Shown: positions 33,172 to 42,060, numbered from the stretch's first letter. The stretch is DNA of 64,000 bases from Sphingomicrobium flavum (GCF_024721605.1 NZ_CP102630.1:186001-250000), one strand, 5' to 3'. The notes: generated by a model from the sequence alone, not told the origin. Numbers and translations: made by a program.

Positions 33172-34512
33172 TCAGGGGCTTGTCTGCCCCTGTTCGATGG
33201 CTTGCCGCTGTTCGTCCCAATAAGCGAGGCGCTGTTTCACCTTGTCCTCGAAACCCCGCCCGGCGGGTTCGTAGAAACGCTGCGGTGCCATTGCCTCGGG
33301 CCAGTAATTGGCGCCGGAAAAGCCGTCCTCGGCGTCATGATCGTAGGCATAGCCCTTACCGTAACCGATGTCCTTCATCAGCTTGGTCGGCGCGTTGAGG
33401 ATATTCTGCGGCGGCATTAGCGATCCGGTTTCGCGGGCCGATTTGAAGGCGGCTTTCTGCGCCTTGTAGGCAGCGTTCGATTTGGGCGCGGTGGCAAGGT
33501 AGAGGCAGGCCTGGACGATGGCCAATTCACCCTCTGGGCTGCCGAGAAAATCATAGGCATCCTTGGCGGCCAGGCATTGCACCAGCGCATTGGGATCGGC
33601 GAGCCCGACATCCTCCGAGGCGAAGCGCACCAGGCGGCGCAGGACGTAAAGCGGTTCTTCCCCCGCCGTCAGCATTCGCGCGAGATAATAGAGCGCCGCC
33701 TGCGGGTCCGATCCGCGGAGCGATTTGTGGAGCGCGCTGATGAGGTTGTAATGGCCCTCGCGATCCTTGTCATAAACCGCGACGCGGCGCTGCAACAGGC
33801 TGGCAAGCGCCTTGGGATCGAGCTGTTCTTCCAGCTTGAGATCGAACAGGGTTTCGACCTGATTGAGCAGGAAGCGCCCGTCGCCATCGGCAGACGCGAC
33901 CAAGGCGGCGCGGGCATCGTCGGTAAGGGGAAGGGGGCGGTCCATTTCGGTCTCGGCCCGATCCAGCAATTGCGACAGCGCCGGTTCGTCGAGGCGGTGC
34001 AGGATCAGCACCTGCGCGCGCGAGAGCAAGGCGGCGTTGAGTTCGAAGCTGGGATTCTCGGTGGTCGCACCAACCAGGGTGATGGTGCCATCCTCGACAT
34101 AAGGGAGGAAGCCATCCTGTTGGGCGCGATTGAAGCGGTGGATTTCGTCCACGAACAGCAGGGTGCGCTGGCCCGCGCCCGCCATCTTGCGCGCTTCGGC
34201 AAAAGCTTTTTTGAGGTCCGCAACGCCCGAAAAGACGGCGGACAAGACGACGAAGCGCATGCCGACCGCATCGGCGAGCAGTCGGGCAATGCTGGTCTTG
34301 CCCGTGCCGGGCGGTCCCCACAGGATCATGGAGGACAGCTTACCCGCCCTGACCATGCGCCCGATCGCGCCTTCCTCACCGGTAAGGTGGGCCTGGCCGA
34401 TCACTTCGTCCAGCGCACGCGGGCGCAGGCGCTCGGCGAGGGGTGCTCCCTCGGCAGGCGCCGCATTGCCCGTGGTTTCATTCTCACCGAACAGATCGAC
34501 CATGGTCGTCAT
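33172..34512 (-). CDS. rarA: Replication-associated recombination protein A (AAA+ ATPase)
   Basis: Clamp-loader-like ATPase of the RarA/MgsA/WRNIP1 family that acts at stalled replication forks. Motifs: LRPRALDEVIGQAHL, Walker A WGPPGTGKTS (65-74), Walker B LLFVDEIHRFN, sensor 1 VGATTENPSF, and the C-terminal tetramerisation domain (LYVLRRLVRFASEDVGLADP, YDHDAEDGFSGANYWPE). ATG 34512 gives 446 residues starting MTTMVDLFGEN, like family members; ATG 34503, ATG 34539 and TTG 34560 are alternatives, none with a strong ribosome-binding site. It is divergent from padR and shares its 100-base control region. Confidence 0.93.
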   Translation of the reverse strand: MTTMVDLFGENETTGNAAPAEGAPLAERLRPRALDEVIGQAHLTGEEGAIGRMVRAGKLSSMILWGPPGTGKTSIARLLADAVGMRFVVLSAVFSGVADLKKAFAEARKMAGAGQRTLLFVDEIHRFNRAQQDGFLPYVEDGTITLVGATTENPSFELNAALLSRAQVLILHRLDEPALSQLLDRAETEMDRPLPLTDDARAALVASADGDGRFLLNQVETLFDLKLEEQLDPKALASLLQRRVAVYDKDREGHYNLISALHKSLRGSDPQAALYYLARMLTAGEEPLYVLRRLVRFASEDVGLADPNALVQCLAAKDAYDFLGSPEGELAIVQACLYLATAPKSNAAYKAQKAAFKSARETGSLMPPQNILNAPTKLMKDIGYGKGYAYDHDAEDGFSGANYWPEAMAPQRFYEPAGRGFEDKVKQRLAYWDEQRQAIEQGQTSP

Positions 34513-34559
34513 ATGGAGGCCGCTGGTCGAAAACTCCATGCCGCTCTCTTGCAAAATCA

Positions 34560-34589
34560 AAAGATATATCTAGCTAAAGATGTATCTTT
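34560..34589 (+). promoter_or_regulatory. Tandem operator-like repeats between rarA and padR
   Basis: AAAGATATATCT (34560-34571) and AAAGATGTATCTTT (34576-34589) are direct repeats 16 bases apart, each itself palindromic (AGATATATCT; AAAGAT-GT-ATCTTT). They lie 24-53 bases before the PadR start. PadR proteins usually bind such paired sites in their own promoter. Confidence 0.6.
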
Positions 34590-34612
34590 GTGACGATCAA
34601 CAGGAGATCAAC

Positions 34613-35224
34613 ATGGGACGCATGCGTTTTGGAATAAGCGATGACGGCCGGTTCCACCCCTTCTTTGCCATGGGCGGACGGCATTGGGAATTCGGGCCGG
34701 GCGGCTTCAACTTCAATTGGGGACCACGCGGCCCGGGTGGCGGTTCGCGCCGCGGCGGTGGGCGTCGCCGCATGTTCGATAGCGGACAGCTGCGCCTCGT
34801 CCTGTTGAAGCTCGTCGCTGATGAACCGCGCCATGGCTATGACCTTATTCGCGCGCTCGAGGAAATGACGGGCGGCAGCTATTCCCCCAGCCCTGGCACC
34901 GTCTATCCCACGCTTACCCTGCTCGAGGAAATGGGGTTGATCGAGGAGCGCAAGTCGAAGGGCTCCAAGCGCCTGTTTGGCATCACCTCGGACGGCGAGG
35001 CTTATCTGGAAGAGCGCGCCGAGGAAGTCGATCGGCTAATGGCGCGGCTCGAGCGTCACGGCGAGCGCCATGAGCGGGTCGGACGGCCTGAGCTCAAGAC
35101 CGCCATTGCCGGCGTGATGACCGCCATGTGGCACAAGGTCGCCGCTGAGGAAGCAGACGATGAGCGCATGGCCGAGATTGCCGCAATCCTCGAAAAGGCC
35201 GCCAAGAAGATCGAGGCGCTCTAG
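34613..35224 (+). CDS. PadR-family transcriptional regulator
   Basis: A 203-residue repressor. The winged-helix domain spans about residues 56-135 (LRLVLLKLVADEPRHGYDLI, YSPSPGTVYPTLTLLEEMGL, RLFGITSDGEAYLEE), followed by a long dimerisation helix. The first 50 residues are unusual: Gly/Phe/Trp/Arg-rich and probably disordered (FGPGGFNFNWGPRGPGGG, then RRGGGRRR). ATG 34613 follows AGGAGATCAAC. It probably represses itself through the repeats just upstream. Its TAG stop shares CTAG with the stop of the convergent HEAT-like gene. Confidence 0.88.
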   Translation: MGRMRFGISDDGRFHPFFAMGGRHWEFGPGGFNFNWGPRGPGGGSRRGGGRRRMFDSGQLRLVLLKLVADEPRHGYDLIRALEEMTGGSYSPSPGTVYPTLTLLEEMGLIEERKSKGSKRLFGITSDGEAYLEERAEEVDRLMARLERHGERHERVGRPELKTAIAGVMTAMWHKVAAEEADDERMAEIAAILEKAAKKIEAL

Positions 35225-35742
35225 CCCAATTGCTTCTGGAATTTGCGCGCGCGGGCGGCCACCGATTTTCGCGGGTCGCCCGCCAGGCGTTGGAGATGGG
35301 GCCGCAGCCACGCAGCGAGCTGAGCGTCGCCTTGAGCCCAGCGGGTCAGCGTCTCCATCGTCATATTGAGGACGATCCAGTCATTCTTTTCGGCAAGGTT
35401 GCGCTGCAGGATAGCGAGCCCCTGCTTCTTGTGGTGGGGCGCAAGGTCGGCCTCCATGCGCAGCAATAGCTGTGCGATCGTCCAGTCGGCAGACGGTTGG
35501 TCGAGGGCCGCGGCTTCGCCAAACAGCCGGTCGAGCTGGGCCAGCACAAGGTCGCGTCGCTCAGGCTCGATCCGTTTCAATGCGCTCGACACGCGAAGGC
35601 GCACCACCGCATCATCGCTGCCATAGCAATCCATCAGCGCGCTCATGCGGGCGGGGTCATCCAGAACCATCGCGACGACCTCCTCGGTCCGCCCCAGCGA
35701 ATTGGGGTGGCCGCCGGTCAGCATGGCCTCGAACTCATTCAC
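35221..35742 (-). CDS. HEAT-repeat-like hypothetical protein
   Basis: A 173-residue, all-helical cytoplasmic protein. Repeating helix pairs (DDAVVRLRVSSALKRIEPER, EKNDWIVLNMTMETLTRWAQ, SVAARARKFQKQLG) look like HEAT/Armadillo units, which normally make protein-binding scaffolds. The start is GTG 35742, overlapping the glycosyltransferase stop by eight bases; coupling is likely. No enzymatic motif is visible and I do not recognise the family. Confidence 0.65.
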   Translation of the reverse strand: MNEFEAMLTGGHPNSLGRTEEVVAMVLDDPARMSALMDCYGSDDAVVRLRVSSALKRIEPERRDLVLAQLDRLFGEAAALDQPSADWTIAQLLLRMEADLAPHHKKQGLAILQRNLAEKNDWIVLNMTMETLTRWAQGDAQLAAWLRPHLQRLAGDPRKSVAARARKFQKQLG

Positions 35743-36892
35743 CCTTGCGGCGCCGTTCGATCACGCTGCGATAGACGTCGAGGACGGCGCTGTTGATCGC
35801 GTCCCAATCGCGCAGCTTGGCGCGGCGCAATCCCTCTTCGCCATGCGCGGCGGCCAGGGCAGGATCGGCCGCATAGCGGGCCAGCGCCTCGGCCATCGCG
35901 CGATTGTCCCCGCGTTGGGAGAGAAAGCCGTTTTCGCCATGGCTGACCAGGCTGTTGGTGCCCGTGGCAGAGGTCGCGACGATCGGCAGGCCGCACGCCA
36001 TGGCTTCCAGCGTGACATTGCCAAAGGCCTCGGTAACCGAGGGGTTCAACAAGACGTCGCTCGAGGCAACCGCGCGGGCGAGGTCGTTCCCCGTCTGCTG
36101 GCCGATGAAGACCGCATCGTCGGGCAATTGTTCGGCGAACCATTCCTCGGCCGGTCCCATGCCGATCACCAGCACCCTGGCGCGGGGCGTGGTCTGCTTC
36201 AGCCGATCGATCACCTCGGCGAAGACGTCGAGCCCCTTTTCCATCACGATCCGGCCCAGGAAGGCGACGAGGAATTGGTCATCCTCGATGCCATGTGCAC
36301 GCCGCCAATCCATGTCGCGGCGGCCGGGGTGGAACTGCTCGCGGTCCACGCCCCGGCTCCAGATATGGATCTCGTCGTTCATGCGCTGGGCCTCGAGCAC
36401 CGCGACGGTCGACTGTGCGGGCGCGATCAACGCGTCGCAGCGCTGGTAGAGGCGGCGTAGCCCGGCGCGCATATAGGGCTCGAATATCTGGAGATGATAA
36501 TATTCCAGATAGGTCTCGAAGCGCGTGTGGACCGAGGCGATGGCGGGGATGTTGCGGTCCCGCGCCCAGGTCACCGCGCGGTGGGAGGCGATATCGGGGC
36601 TGGCGATATGGATGATATTCGGCGCGAAGGCTTCCATATCCTTGCGCACCCGGCGCGGCAGGCCAAGCGGGAAGCGATATTCCTTGCGCCCCGGGATGGG
36701 CAGCGAAGGAAGCGAGACCAGATCGCCCGTGGCTTCGAAGGCTGGCTCTGCGACCGTCGGCGAATAGACACGCACGTGGGCGCCCTGGCGTAGCAGATAG
36801 CCGACCAGCCGGTTCAGCGCCTGGTTCGCCCCATCGCGCACATAATTATAATTGCCCGCAACAAGGGCGATACGAAGGTCGGACGCGTCCAT
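35735..36892 (-). CDS. Glycosyltransferase family 4 protein
   Basis: A 385-residue GT-B-fold retaining glycosyltransferase, probably at the cytoplasmic face of the membrane. The N-terminal domain starts RIALVAGNYNYVRDGANQAL; the nucleotide-sugar-binding domain has FLGRIVMEKGLDVF and the E-x7-E signature in TEAFGNVTLEAMACGLPIV. SqdX- and PimB-like lipid glycosyltransferases share this pattern, so transfer to a lipid is plausible; the acceptor is unknown. It is near the carotenoid genes, on the same strand but separated by an opposite-strand gene. ATG 36892 is chosen because MDASDLRIALVAG starts at the first beta strand; the open frame to 37063 adds an unlikely Cys/Pro-rich leader. Confidence 0.85.
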   Translation of the reverse strand: MDASDLRIALVAGNYNYVRDGANQALNRLVGYLLRQGAHVRVYSPTVAEPAFEATGDLVSLPSLPIPGRKEYRFPLGLPRRVRKDMEAFAPNIIHIASPDIASHRAVTWARDRNIPAIASVHTRFETYLEYYHLQIFEPYMRAGLRRLYQRCDALIAPAQSTVAVLEAQRMNDEIHIWSRGVDREQFHPGRRDMDWRRAHGIEDDQFLVAFLGRIVMEKGLDVFAEVIDRLKQTTPRARVLVIGMGPAEEWFAEQLPDDAVFIGQQTGNDLARAVASSDVLLNPSVTEAFGNVTLEAMACGLPIVATSATGTNSLVSHGENGFLSQRGDNRAMAEALARYAADPALAAAHGEEGLRRAKLRDWDAINSAVLDVYRSVIERRRKGE

Positions 36893-36978
36893 GACTTGTC
36901 GCCTTAGCGGCAGCGGCGCGAATGCGGCAAGTCGTGTTAGGGGGTTGCATCGCAGCGCGGAGCGGTCATGCTGTGCCC

Positions 36979-37290
36979 ATGACTGACGAGGCCGAACCGA
37001 TCGACACCAAGGACAAGCTGGAAGAAAGCACGTCGGGGCGGCTGACGCTGGTCGATGAAGCACTGGTGGCTGGCAATATCGCCAATACCAACGGCCTTCT
37101 TGTGATTCTTGCCCGGCTGGTGGCGCGCGGCGTATTCGACCAGGACGATCTGCAGGCCTTTTCGGACAGCTATTCCAAGCCGCTCGACCATGAAGGCATG
37201 CGCGAGAATGAGCTGATCACGCAGATGCAGGACCAGATGGAATCGACGCTGGCGCAGCTGATGCGCTACCTCGCCGATCCGCCCGAATAA
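36979..37290 (+). CDS. Hypothetical protein
   Basis: A 103-residue acidic soluble protein starting MTDEAEPIDTKDKLEES; the rest is predicted helical (LVDEALVAGNIANTNGLLVIL, NELITQMQDQMESTLAQLM). No family recognised. Its last 25 bases overlap the 3' end of the convergent crtB. ATG 36979 has no strong ribosome-binding site, but the composition is typical of a soluble protein and codon usage looks like its neighbours. Confidence 0.6.
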   Translation: MTDEAEPIDTKDKLEESTSGRLTLVDEALVAGNIANTNGLLVILARLVARGVFDQDDLQAFSDSYSKPLDHEGMRENELITQMQDQMESTLAQLMRYLADPPE

Positions 37291-38210
37291 GGCCGCGTCC
37301 ACAATCCATCGCGGCTGGCGTCCGGCGGCGTGGTGATGCTGTCGATAAAGGCGCGGGCGACCAGCCAGAGCTTTTCACCCTTGCCGATATGGACGCGGCT
37401 GTCCCAGGCGCGCGGGCCGAGCTCGCGGACCCGTTCGGCGACCGCGCCGTAGATGCGCGCTGCGCTGTTGACCGCCCAGCAGCTGCGGAAGGGCAGGCGG
37501 GCCGCGCCGACGCGGGCGCTGGCGCGATAATCGTCCGCCATGTCGGCAAGCCGCTTGCCGAACTGGGCAAGCTTGGTGCGATTGGCAGGGTCGGCGATCG
37601 TGCCTTCGACCAGCCCGGAATCTTCCAGCCACTGGCGCGGCAGATAGGTGCGTGAGACCTTGGCATCATCGACGATGTCGCGCGCGATGTTGGCGAGCTG
37701 GAAGGCAAGGCCCAGATCGGCTGCACGGTTGAGCGTATCCTCATCCTTGGCCGACACACCCATCACCACCGCCATCATCACCCCGACCGCGCCCGCGACC
37801 TGGTAGCAATAGGACAATAGGTCGTCGCTCGTTTGCGGTCGCCAGTCGGCGGCATCGCGCTCGAAGCCTGCCAGATGGTCGTCCGCCATGGGCTTGGTGA
37901 TGCCCGTTTCCGCAGCGACAGTGGCAAAGGCATCGAAGGGGACGAGGCCGGTCGGGCGGCCGCCCAGCGCCTGCGCCGTCTGCGCCTTCACGAAGGCGAT
38001 CCGCTCCTTGGGATCGTCGGGACGCTCGGCATCATGGCCCAGTGTCTGCCCATCGGTGATGTCGTCGCACGCGCGGCACCAGGCGTAGAGCAGCCAGCTG
38101 CGCTCGCGCGTTTCCTCGTCGAACAGCTGGCTGGCGAAGCGGAAGCTTTTGGAGCCTTCGGCGATGATGCCGCCGGCGGCATTGACCAGTTCGGTGCGGT
38201 CCATGCTCAT
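37266..38210 (-). CDS. crtB: Phytoene synthase
   Basis: Condenses two geranylgeranyl diphosphates to 15-cis-phytoene, the first committed carotenoid step. The 314-residue protein has both aspartate-rich motifs: CDDITDG (49-54 region) and ANIARDIVDD (about 174-183), plus SYCYQVAGAVG. Its start overlaps the crtI stop as ATGA, placing it third in a crtY-crtI-crtB operon. The C-terminal 25 bases overlap the opposite-strand gene. Confidence 0.95.
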   Translation of the reverse strand: MSMDRTELVNAAGGIIAEGSKSFRFASQLFDEETRERSWLLYAWCRACDDITDGQTLGHDAERPDDPKERIAFVKAQTAQALGGRPTGLVPFDAFATVAAETGITKPMADDHLAGFERDAADWRPQTSDDLLSYCYQVAGAVGVMMAVVMGVSAKDEDTLNRAADLGLAFQLANIARDIVDDAKVSRTYLPRQWLEDSGLVEGTIADPANRTKLAQFGKRLADMADDYRASARVGAARLPFRSCWAVNSAARIYGAVAERVRELGPRAWDSRVHIGKGEKLWLVARAFIDSITTPPDASRDGLWTRPYSGGSAR

Positions 38211-39670
38211 TCCAGCATCAGCCTAGCGGTGGCCTCCGCGCTACCCACCACGCCCGGAATGCCTGCGCCAGGATGCGTTCCGGCACCAACGAAATACATG
38301 TTGGACAGGACGTCATCGCGATTATGGGTGCGGAACCAGGCCGACTGGGTCAGCACCGGCTCAAGGCTGAAGGCCGAGCCGAGATGCGCGAACAGGTCGG
38401 TCTGGAAATCGCTCGGCGCATAGGAAAAGCGCGTGCGGATGCGGCTGCGGATGTCAGGGATCAGCCGCTCCTCCAGCGTATCGAGGATGACTTCTTCATA
38501 TTTGGGGCCCTCTTCGAGCCAATTGACCTTGGCCTTGCCCAGATGCGGGACTGGGGCGAGCGCATAGAAGGTCGAGCAGCCATCAGGCGCCATCGACGGA
38601 TCGGTCTTGGTCGGATGGTGCAGGTAAAGCGAAGGATCGTTCGCCAGATTGCCCTTGTTGTAAATGTCGCCCAGCAGGCCCTTATAGCGCGGGCCGAACA
38701 GGATCATGTGGTGCGGCACTTCGGGCGCGGTGCCTTCCAGCCCGAAGTGGAAAACGAACAGCGAGGGGCTGAAGCGCTTCTTCGCCATCGCCTTCTGGCG
38801 CTTCTTGCCGCGCGGATGATCGATCAGGCCATAGGTCGCCACCACATCGCCATTGGAGGCGATCATGTCGGCGGCCTGGCACCAGCCGCTGCGCGTTTCC
38901 ACTGCGGTCACGCGATTGCCCTCGGTCTTGATATATTGAACCGGATCGTTGAGCCGCAGCGTGCCGCCCAGCCGCTCGAACAAGGCCACCATGCCCGCGA
39001 CGAGCCTGTTGGTGCCGCCCTTGGCGAACCAGACGCCGCCATCGCGTTCCAGCTTGTGGATCAGCGCATAGATGGACGAACAGGTCATCGGATTGCCGCC
39101 GACCAGCAAGGTATGGAAGCTCAACGCCTGGCGTAAATGTTCTTCCTCGACAAATTTTGATACGATCGAATAGACCGAACGCCAGGCTTGATATTTGGCC
39201 AGCGCCGGGGCGGCCTTCAGCATGTCGGTGATCGACAGGAAGGCCTTGGTGCCAAGCTTTTCATAGCCTTCGTGAAAGACACCCGCGCTATAGTCCAGAA
39301 AGCGCTTATAGCCTTCGACATCGGCGGGATTGAGCGCGTGGATCGAGGCCAGCAGCCGCTCATCGTCATTGGTATAATCGAAGCGCACCCCATCCGGCCA
39401 GTCGAGCGCGTAGAAGGGGTCGACGGGAACAAGATCCACATTTTGCGCCATGTCCTGGCCCGACAATTCCCATAATGCCTTCAGGCAGGCGGGATCGGTG
39501 ATGACGGTAGGACCCGCATCGAAGACATGGCCGTCCTTTTCCCAAAAATAAGCGCGGCCGCCCGGCTTGTCGCGGGCTTCGACGATGGTGGTCTCGACCC
39601 CCGCCGATTGCAGGCGGATGGCGAGCGCAAGCCCGCCGAAGCCCGATCCGATCACGATGGCTGTGGTCAC
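38207..39670 (-). CDS. crtI: Phytoene desaturase (CrtI type)
   Basis: FAD-dependent desaturase that turns phytoene into lycopene. The 487 residues begin with the dinucleotide-binding motif VIGSGFGGLALAIRL, then GGRAYFWEKDGHVFDAGPTVI, and end with the carotenoid desaturase signature FVGAGTHPGAGIPGV. The start is GTG, overlapping the crtY stop as GTGA. Length and motifs suggest the four-step, lycopene-producing type. Confidence 0.95.
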   Translation of the reverse strand: MTTAIVIGSGFGGLALAIRLQSAGVETTIVEARDKPGGRAYFWEKDGHVFDAGPTVITDPACLKALWELSGQDMAQNVDLVPVDPFYALDWPDGVRFDYTNDDERLLASIHALNPADVEGYKRFLDYSAGVFHEGYEKLGTKAFLSITDMLKAAPALAKYQAWRSVYSIVSKFVEEEHLRQALSFHTLLVGGNPMTCSSIYALIHKLERDGGVWFAKGGTNRLVAGMVALFERLGGTLRLNDPVQYIKTEGNRVTAVETRSGWCQAADMIASNGDVVATYGLIDHPRGKKRQKAMAKKRFSPSLFVFHFGLEGTAPEVPHHMILFGPRYKGLLGDIYNKGNLANDPSLYLHHPTKTDPSMAPDGCSTFYALAPVPHLGKAKVNWLEEGPKYEEVILDTLEERLIPDIRSRIRTRFSYAPSDFQTDLFAHLGSAFSLEPVLTQSAWFRTHNRDDVLSNMYFVGAGTHPGAGIPGVVGSAEATARLMLE

Positions 39671-40821
39671 GATTTCTCCAGGATAGCGCGAATGGCGCGG
39701 GGGATGGACACGGGCGGCTTGCCGGCAAGGATACGCAGGCGATCCGCCATGGTCGACCTGCCCGCATAAAAGCGCGCGATCAACCCGGCCGGAAGGCGGT
39801 AGAAACGCTGCAGGATGCGATATCGATCCGCGGGGTCGGCAGCCTTGAACAGCATGCGCGCCAGCATCCGGTCGAACCAGGCCTGCCGCCAGTGCGCAGC
39901 GGCGCGCGCGCGCACCTTGCGCTCCAGCGCTTCGCCATCGAGCGGCATCTGGTCAGCCAGCCAGCTGGCGAAATCGACCGCGCTGGGCAGCGAATAGCTG
40001 GTCAGCGGATGGAAGAAGCCGCCGCGTACCCCTGCGCGCGCGACCGCGGAATTGCTGGGCCAGAAGCTGTCGAAATCGCCCCCGGTCACGACGGGCAGGA
40101 CGCCTTCTTCTTCGTGCACGACCCTAGCGTCCTTCCAGCCCTTTGCGTCGGCATAAGCGGCGATCCGGCCGGCCAGCAGGTCGCGATCGAGCACCGGATC
40201 GTCCTGATAATAGGTGTCTTCGATGAAAATGCGGGTAGAATCGAAGGGCAGTAGGTAGACGAACCGGTAGCCATCCGACTGATCGACATCGGCGTCCATG
40301 ATGACCGGCCGTTCCACCCCATGCCCGCCCAGCACCTCGACCAACTGCCCGACGAATTTCTGCCAGCCGCAGGCGATGCCGTCTGGCCGGTCGTCAAAGC
40401 CGCGCATGTCGAGCACGGCATTGGCCTCGATCCAGTCGCCTGCCTCAGTCCGCACCTTGTCGGGGCGGACGTCGGCGGCGTTGCCCTGGATGATGGCATC
40501 CGGCCCCAATGTCTCGCGCAGCACGCGATCGAAGCGCTCGCTGGTGATGCTGTTATAGCCATCGCCCAGCAACCGGCGATGATCTGGGAAGCGCACTTCA
40601 TTGCTATCCCAATGCCGCTCGATCAGCGGCTCGACCCAGTCGCGCGCTGCTGCGTCGACATCGCTGTCGAAAAAGGACCAGACATGATTGCCGCCGAGCG
40701 CGGCATCGCGCTCCATGATCGTCACCCGCAGGTCGGGGCGACGGGCTTTGAGCGCCAGCGCACACAGCCCTCCCGCCAGGCCACCGCCCAAGATCAGCAG
40801 ATCGGTTCGATTGCCTGTCAT
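39667..40821 (-). CDS. crtY: Lycopene beta-cyclase (CrtY type)
   Basis: Cyclises both ends of lycopene to beta-carotene. A 384-residue flavoprotein with N-terminal LLILGGGLAGGL, the FIEDTYY motif corresponding to the catalytic FLEET region of other cyclases, and the GGFFHPLTSYSLP signature of the bacterial family. It is the first gene of the crtYIB operon; no obvious ribosome-binding site precedes ATG 40821. It is divergent from the desaturase-family gene at 40869, so the 47-base gap must hold both promoters or their parts. Confidence 0.94.
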   Translation of the reverse strand: MTGNRTDLLILGGGLAGGLCALALKARRPDLRVTIMERDAALGGNHVWSFFDSDVDAAARDWVEPLIERHWDSNEVRFPDHRRLLGDGYNSITSERFDRVLRETLGPDAIIQGNAADVRPDKVRTEAGDWIEANAVLDMRGFDDRPDGIACGWQKFVGQLVEVLGGHGVERPVIMDADVDQSDGYRFVYLLPFDSTRIFIEDTYYQDDPVLDRDLLAGRIAAYADAKGWKDARVVHEEEGVLPVVTGGDFDSFWPSNSAVARAGVRGGFFHPLTSYSLPSAVDFASWLADQMPLDGEALERKVRARAAAHWRQAWFDRMLARMLFKAADPADRYRILQRFYRLPAGLIARFYAGRSTMADRLRILAGKPPVSIPRAIRAILEKS

Positions 40822-40868
40822 CCACTTTGTCCTAGCGGGGCGAATGCCGACCGCCTAGTCTATCCGTC

Positions 40869-41687
40869 ATGACCAGCGCGATCATCCTGTCTGCCCTTGC
40901 CATGACGCTGATCGTGGCACTGCGCTATTTCGCATCGAGCGGGCTGTTCGCCGCCTGGACCGCGCGGCGCTTTCCCGAACGGCTGGCCGGCCAGAAAAGC
41001 CAGGTGTGGATGGAAATCCGCTACAGCCTCTATTCGGCGGCCATCTACGGCATTCCCGCGGGCATCATCGCCTGGGGCTGGGACCAGCGCGGCTGGACGC
41101 AGATCTACAGCGACTGGAATGCCTATCCCTGGTGGTGGATGCCATTATCGGTGCTGGCCTATCTGTTCGCACATGACAGCTGGTTCTACTGGAGCCACCG
41201 CGCGATGCATTGGCCGCCGCTCTTCAAGCGCGTCCACGCTGTCCACCATGCCAGCCGACCGCCCACCGCATGGGCGGCGATGAGCTTTCATCCCTGGGAA
41301 GCGATCACCGGCGCGATCGTGATCCCGCTATTGGTCTTCCTGATCCCCATCCATGTCGCCATGTTGCTGATAGTCCTCACCATTATGACAATCATGGGCG
41401 TGACCAATCATATGGGCTGGGAGGTCTTTCCCAAATGGCTCGTTCATGGAATGTTGGGGCGGGGGCTGATAACAGCCAGTCATCATGAACTTCATCACCA
41501 GAAGTATCGGTGTAACTATGGGCTATATTTCAGATTTTGGGATCATGTGTGCGGCACGGACCGCGGGCTCGGCACCTTTGCTGCGCCGCGCCGGCGTGGC
41601 GCTGATGGCGTTACCGCTTCTGGGCATGGCGATGCCGACCCCGCCGCCGCAGGCCTCGCTGACGGTTACGCTGGACGGGCTGCGTAA
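40869..41687 (+). CDS. Sterol desaturase / fatty-acid hydroxylase superfamily protein, probable carotenoid or lipid hydroxylase
   Basis: Di-iron membrane oxygenase of 272 residues. The histidine clusters are HDSWFYWSHRAMH, HAVHHAS and HHELHHQKYRCNYG, and there are several membrane helices. Being divergent from crtY suggests it hydroxylates the carotenoid ring, as nostoxanthin and zeaxanthin makers need, but it is not the short CrtZ type (about 170 residues); a CrtG-like 2-hydroxylase role is possible and unproven. The family normally ends soon after the WDHVCGTDRG motif; here about 35 Gly/Ala-rich residues follow and overlap the DUF2141 gene, which hints at a lost stop or frameshift. Confidence 0.75.
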   Translation: MTSAIILSALAMTLIVALRYFASSGLFAAWTARRFPERLAGQKSQVWMEIRYSLYSAAIYGIPAGIIAWGWDQRGWTQIYSDWNAYPWWWMPLSVLAYLFAHDSWFYWSHRAMHWPPLFKRVHAVHHASRPPTAWAAMSFHPWEAITGAIVIPLLVFLIPIHVAMLLIVLTIMTIMGVTNHMGWEVFPKWLVHGMLGRGLITASHHELHHQKYRCNYGLYFRFWDHVCGTDRGLGTFAAPRRRGADGVTASGHGDADPAAAGLADGYAGRAA

Positions 41688-42021
41688 CGACAAGGGCGTG
41701 GTGCAGCTATGCCTCACGCGCGACACGGCCGATTTCCTCGATTGCGAAAAGCATGACCAGCGCGTCACCCGCGAACTGGCCGCCACTGCGGCCGAAAATG
41801 TCAAGCTGACCGGGCTGGCGCCGGGGGAATGGAGCCTGCTCGTGCTCCATGACGAAAATGACAATGGTAAGCTCGACACCATGCTCGGCATCCCCAAGGA
41901 AGGCTTCGGATTTTCGGGCAATCCCAAGATCCGCATGGGGCCGCCCAAGGCCAAGCAGGTGAAGTTCGAACTGCCCGCAGGATCGAGCGCCCAGCGGGTC
42001 AAGCTGCGCTATCTGCTCTAA
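41545..42021 (+). CDS. DUF2141 exported protein
   Basis: Predicted periplasmic protein of about 158 residues. The signal-like segment LLRRAGVALMALPLLGMAM precedes a DUF2141 domain: LTVTLDGLRNDKGVVQLCL, LAPGEWSLLVLHDENDNGKLD, MLGIPKEGFGFSGNPKIRMG. The family is uncharacterised and often lies beside carotenoid genes in sphingomonads. The start is uncertain: ATG 41545 is used; internal GTG/ATG codons closer to the hydrophobic stretch are alternatives, and ATG 41485 is further out. All overlap the upstream gene's frame by at least about 70 bases. Confidence 0.75.
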   Translation: MCAARTAGSAPLLRRAGVALMALPLLGMAMPTPPPQASLTVTLDGLRNDKGVVQLCLTRDTADFLDCEKHDQRVTRELAATAAENVKLTGLAPGEWSLLVLHDENDNGKLDTMLGIPKEGFGFSGNPKIRMGPPKAKQVKFELPAGSSAQRVKLRYLL

Positions 42022-42060
42022 GGGTTCGACAGGCGGCGATCGGCTTGTTAGGGTCGCGTC

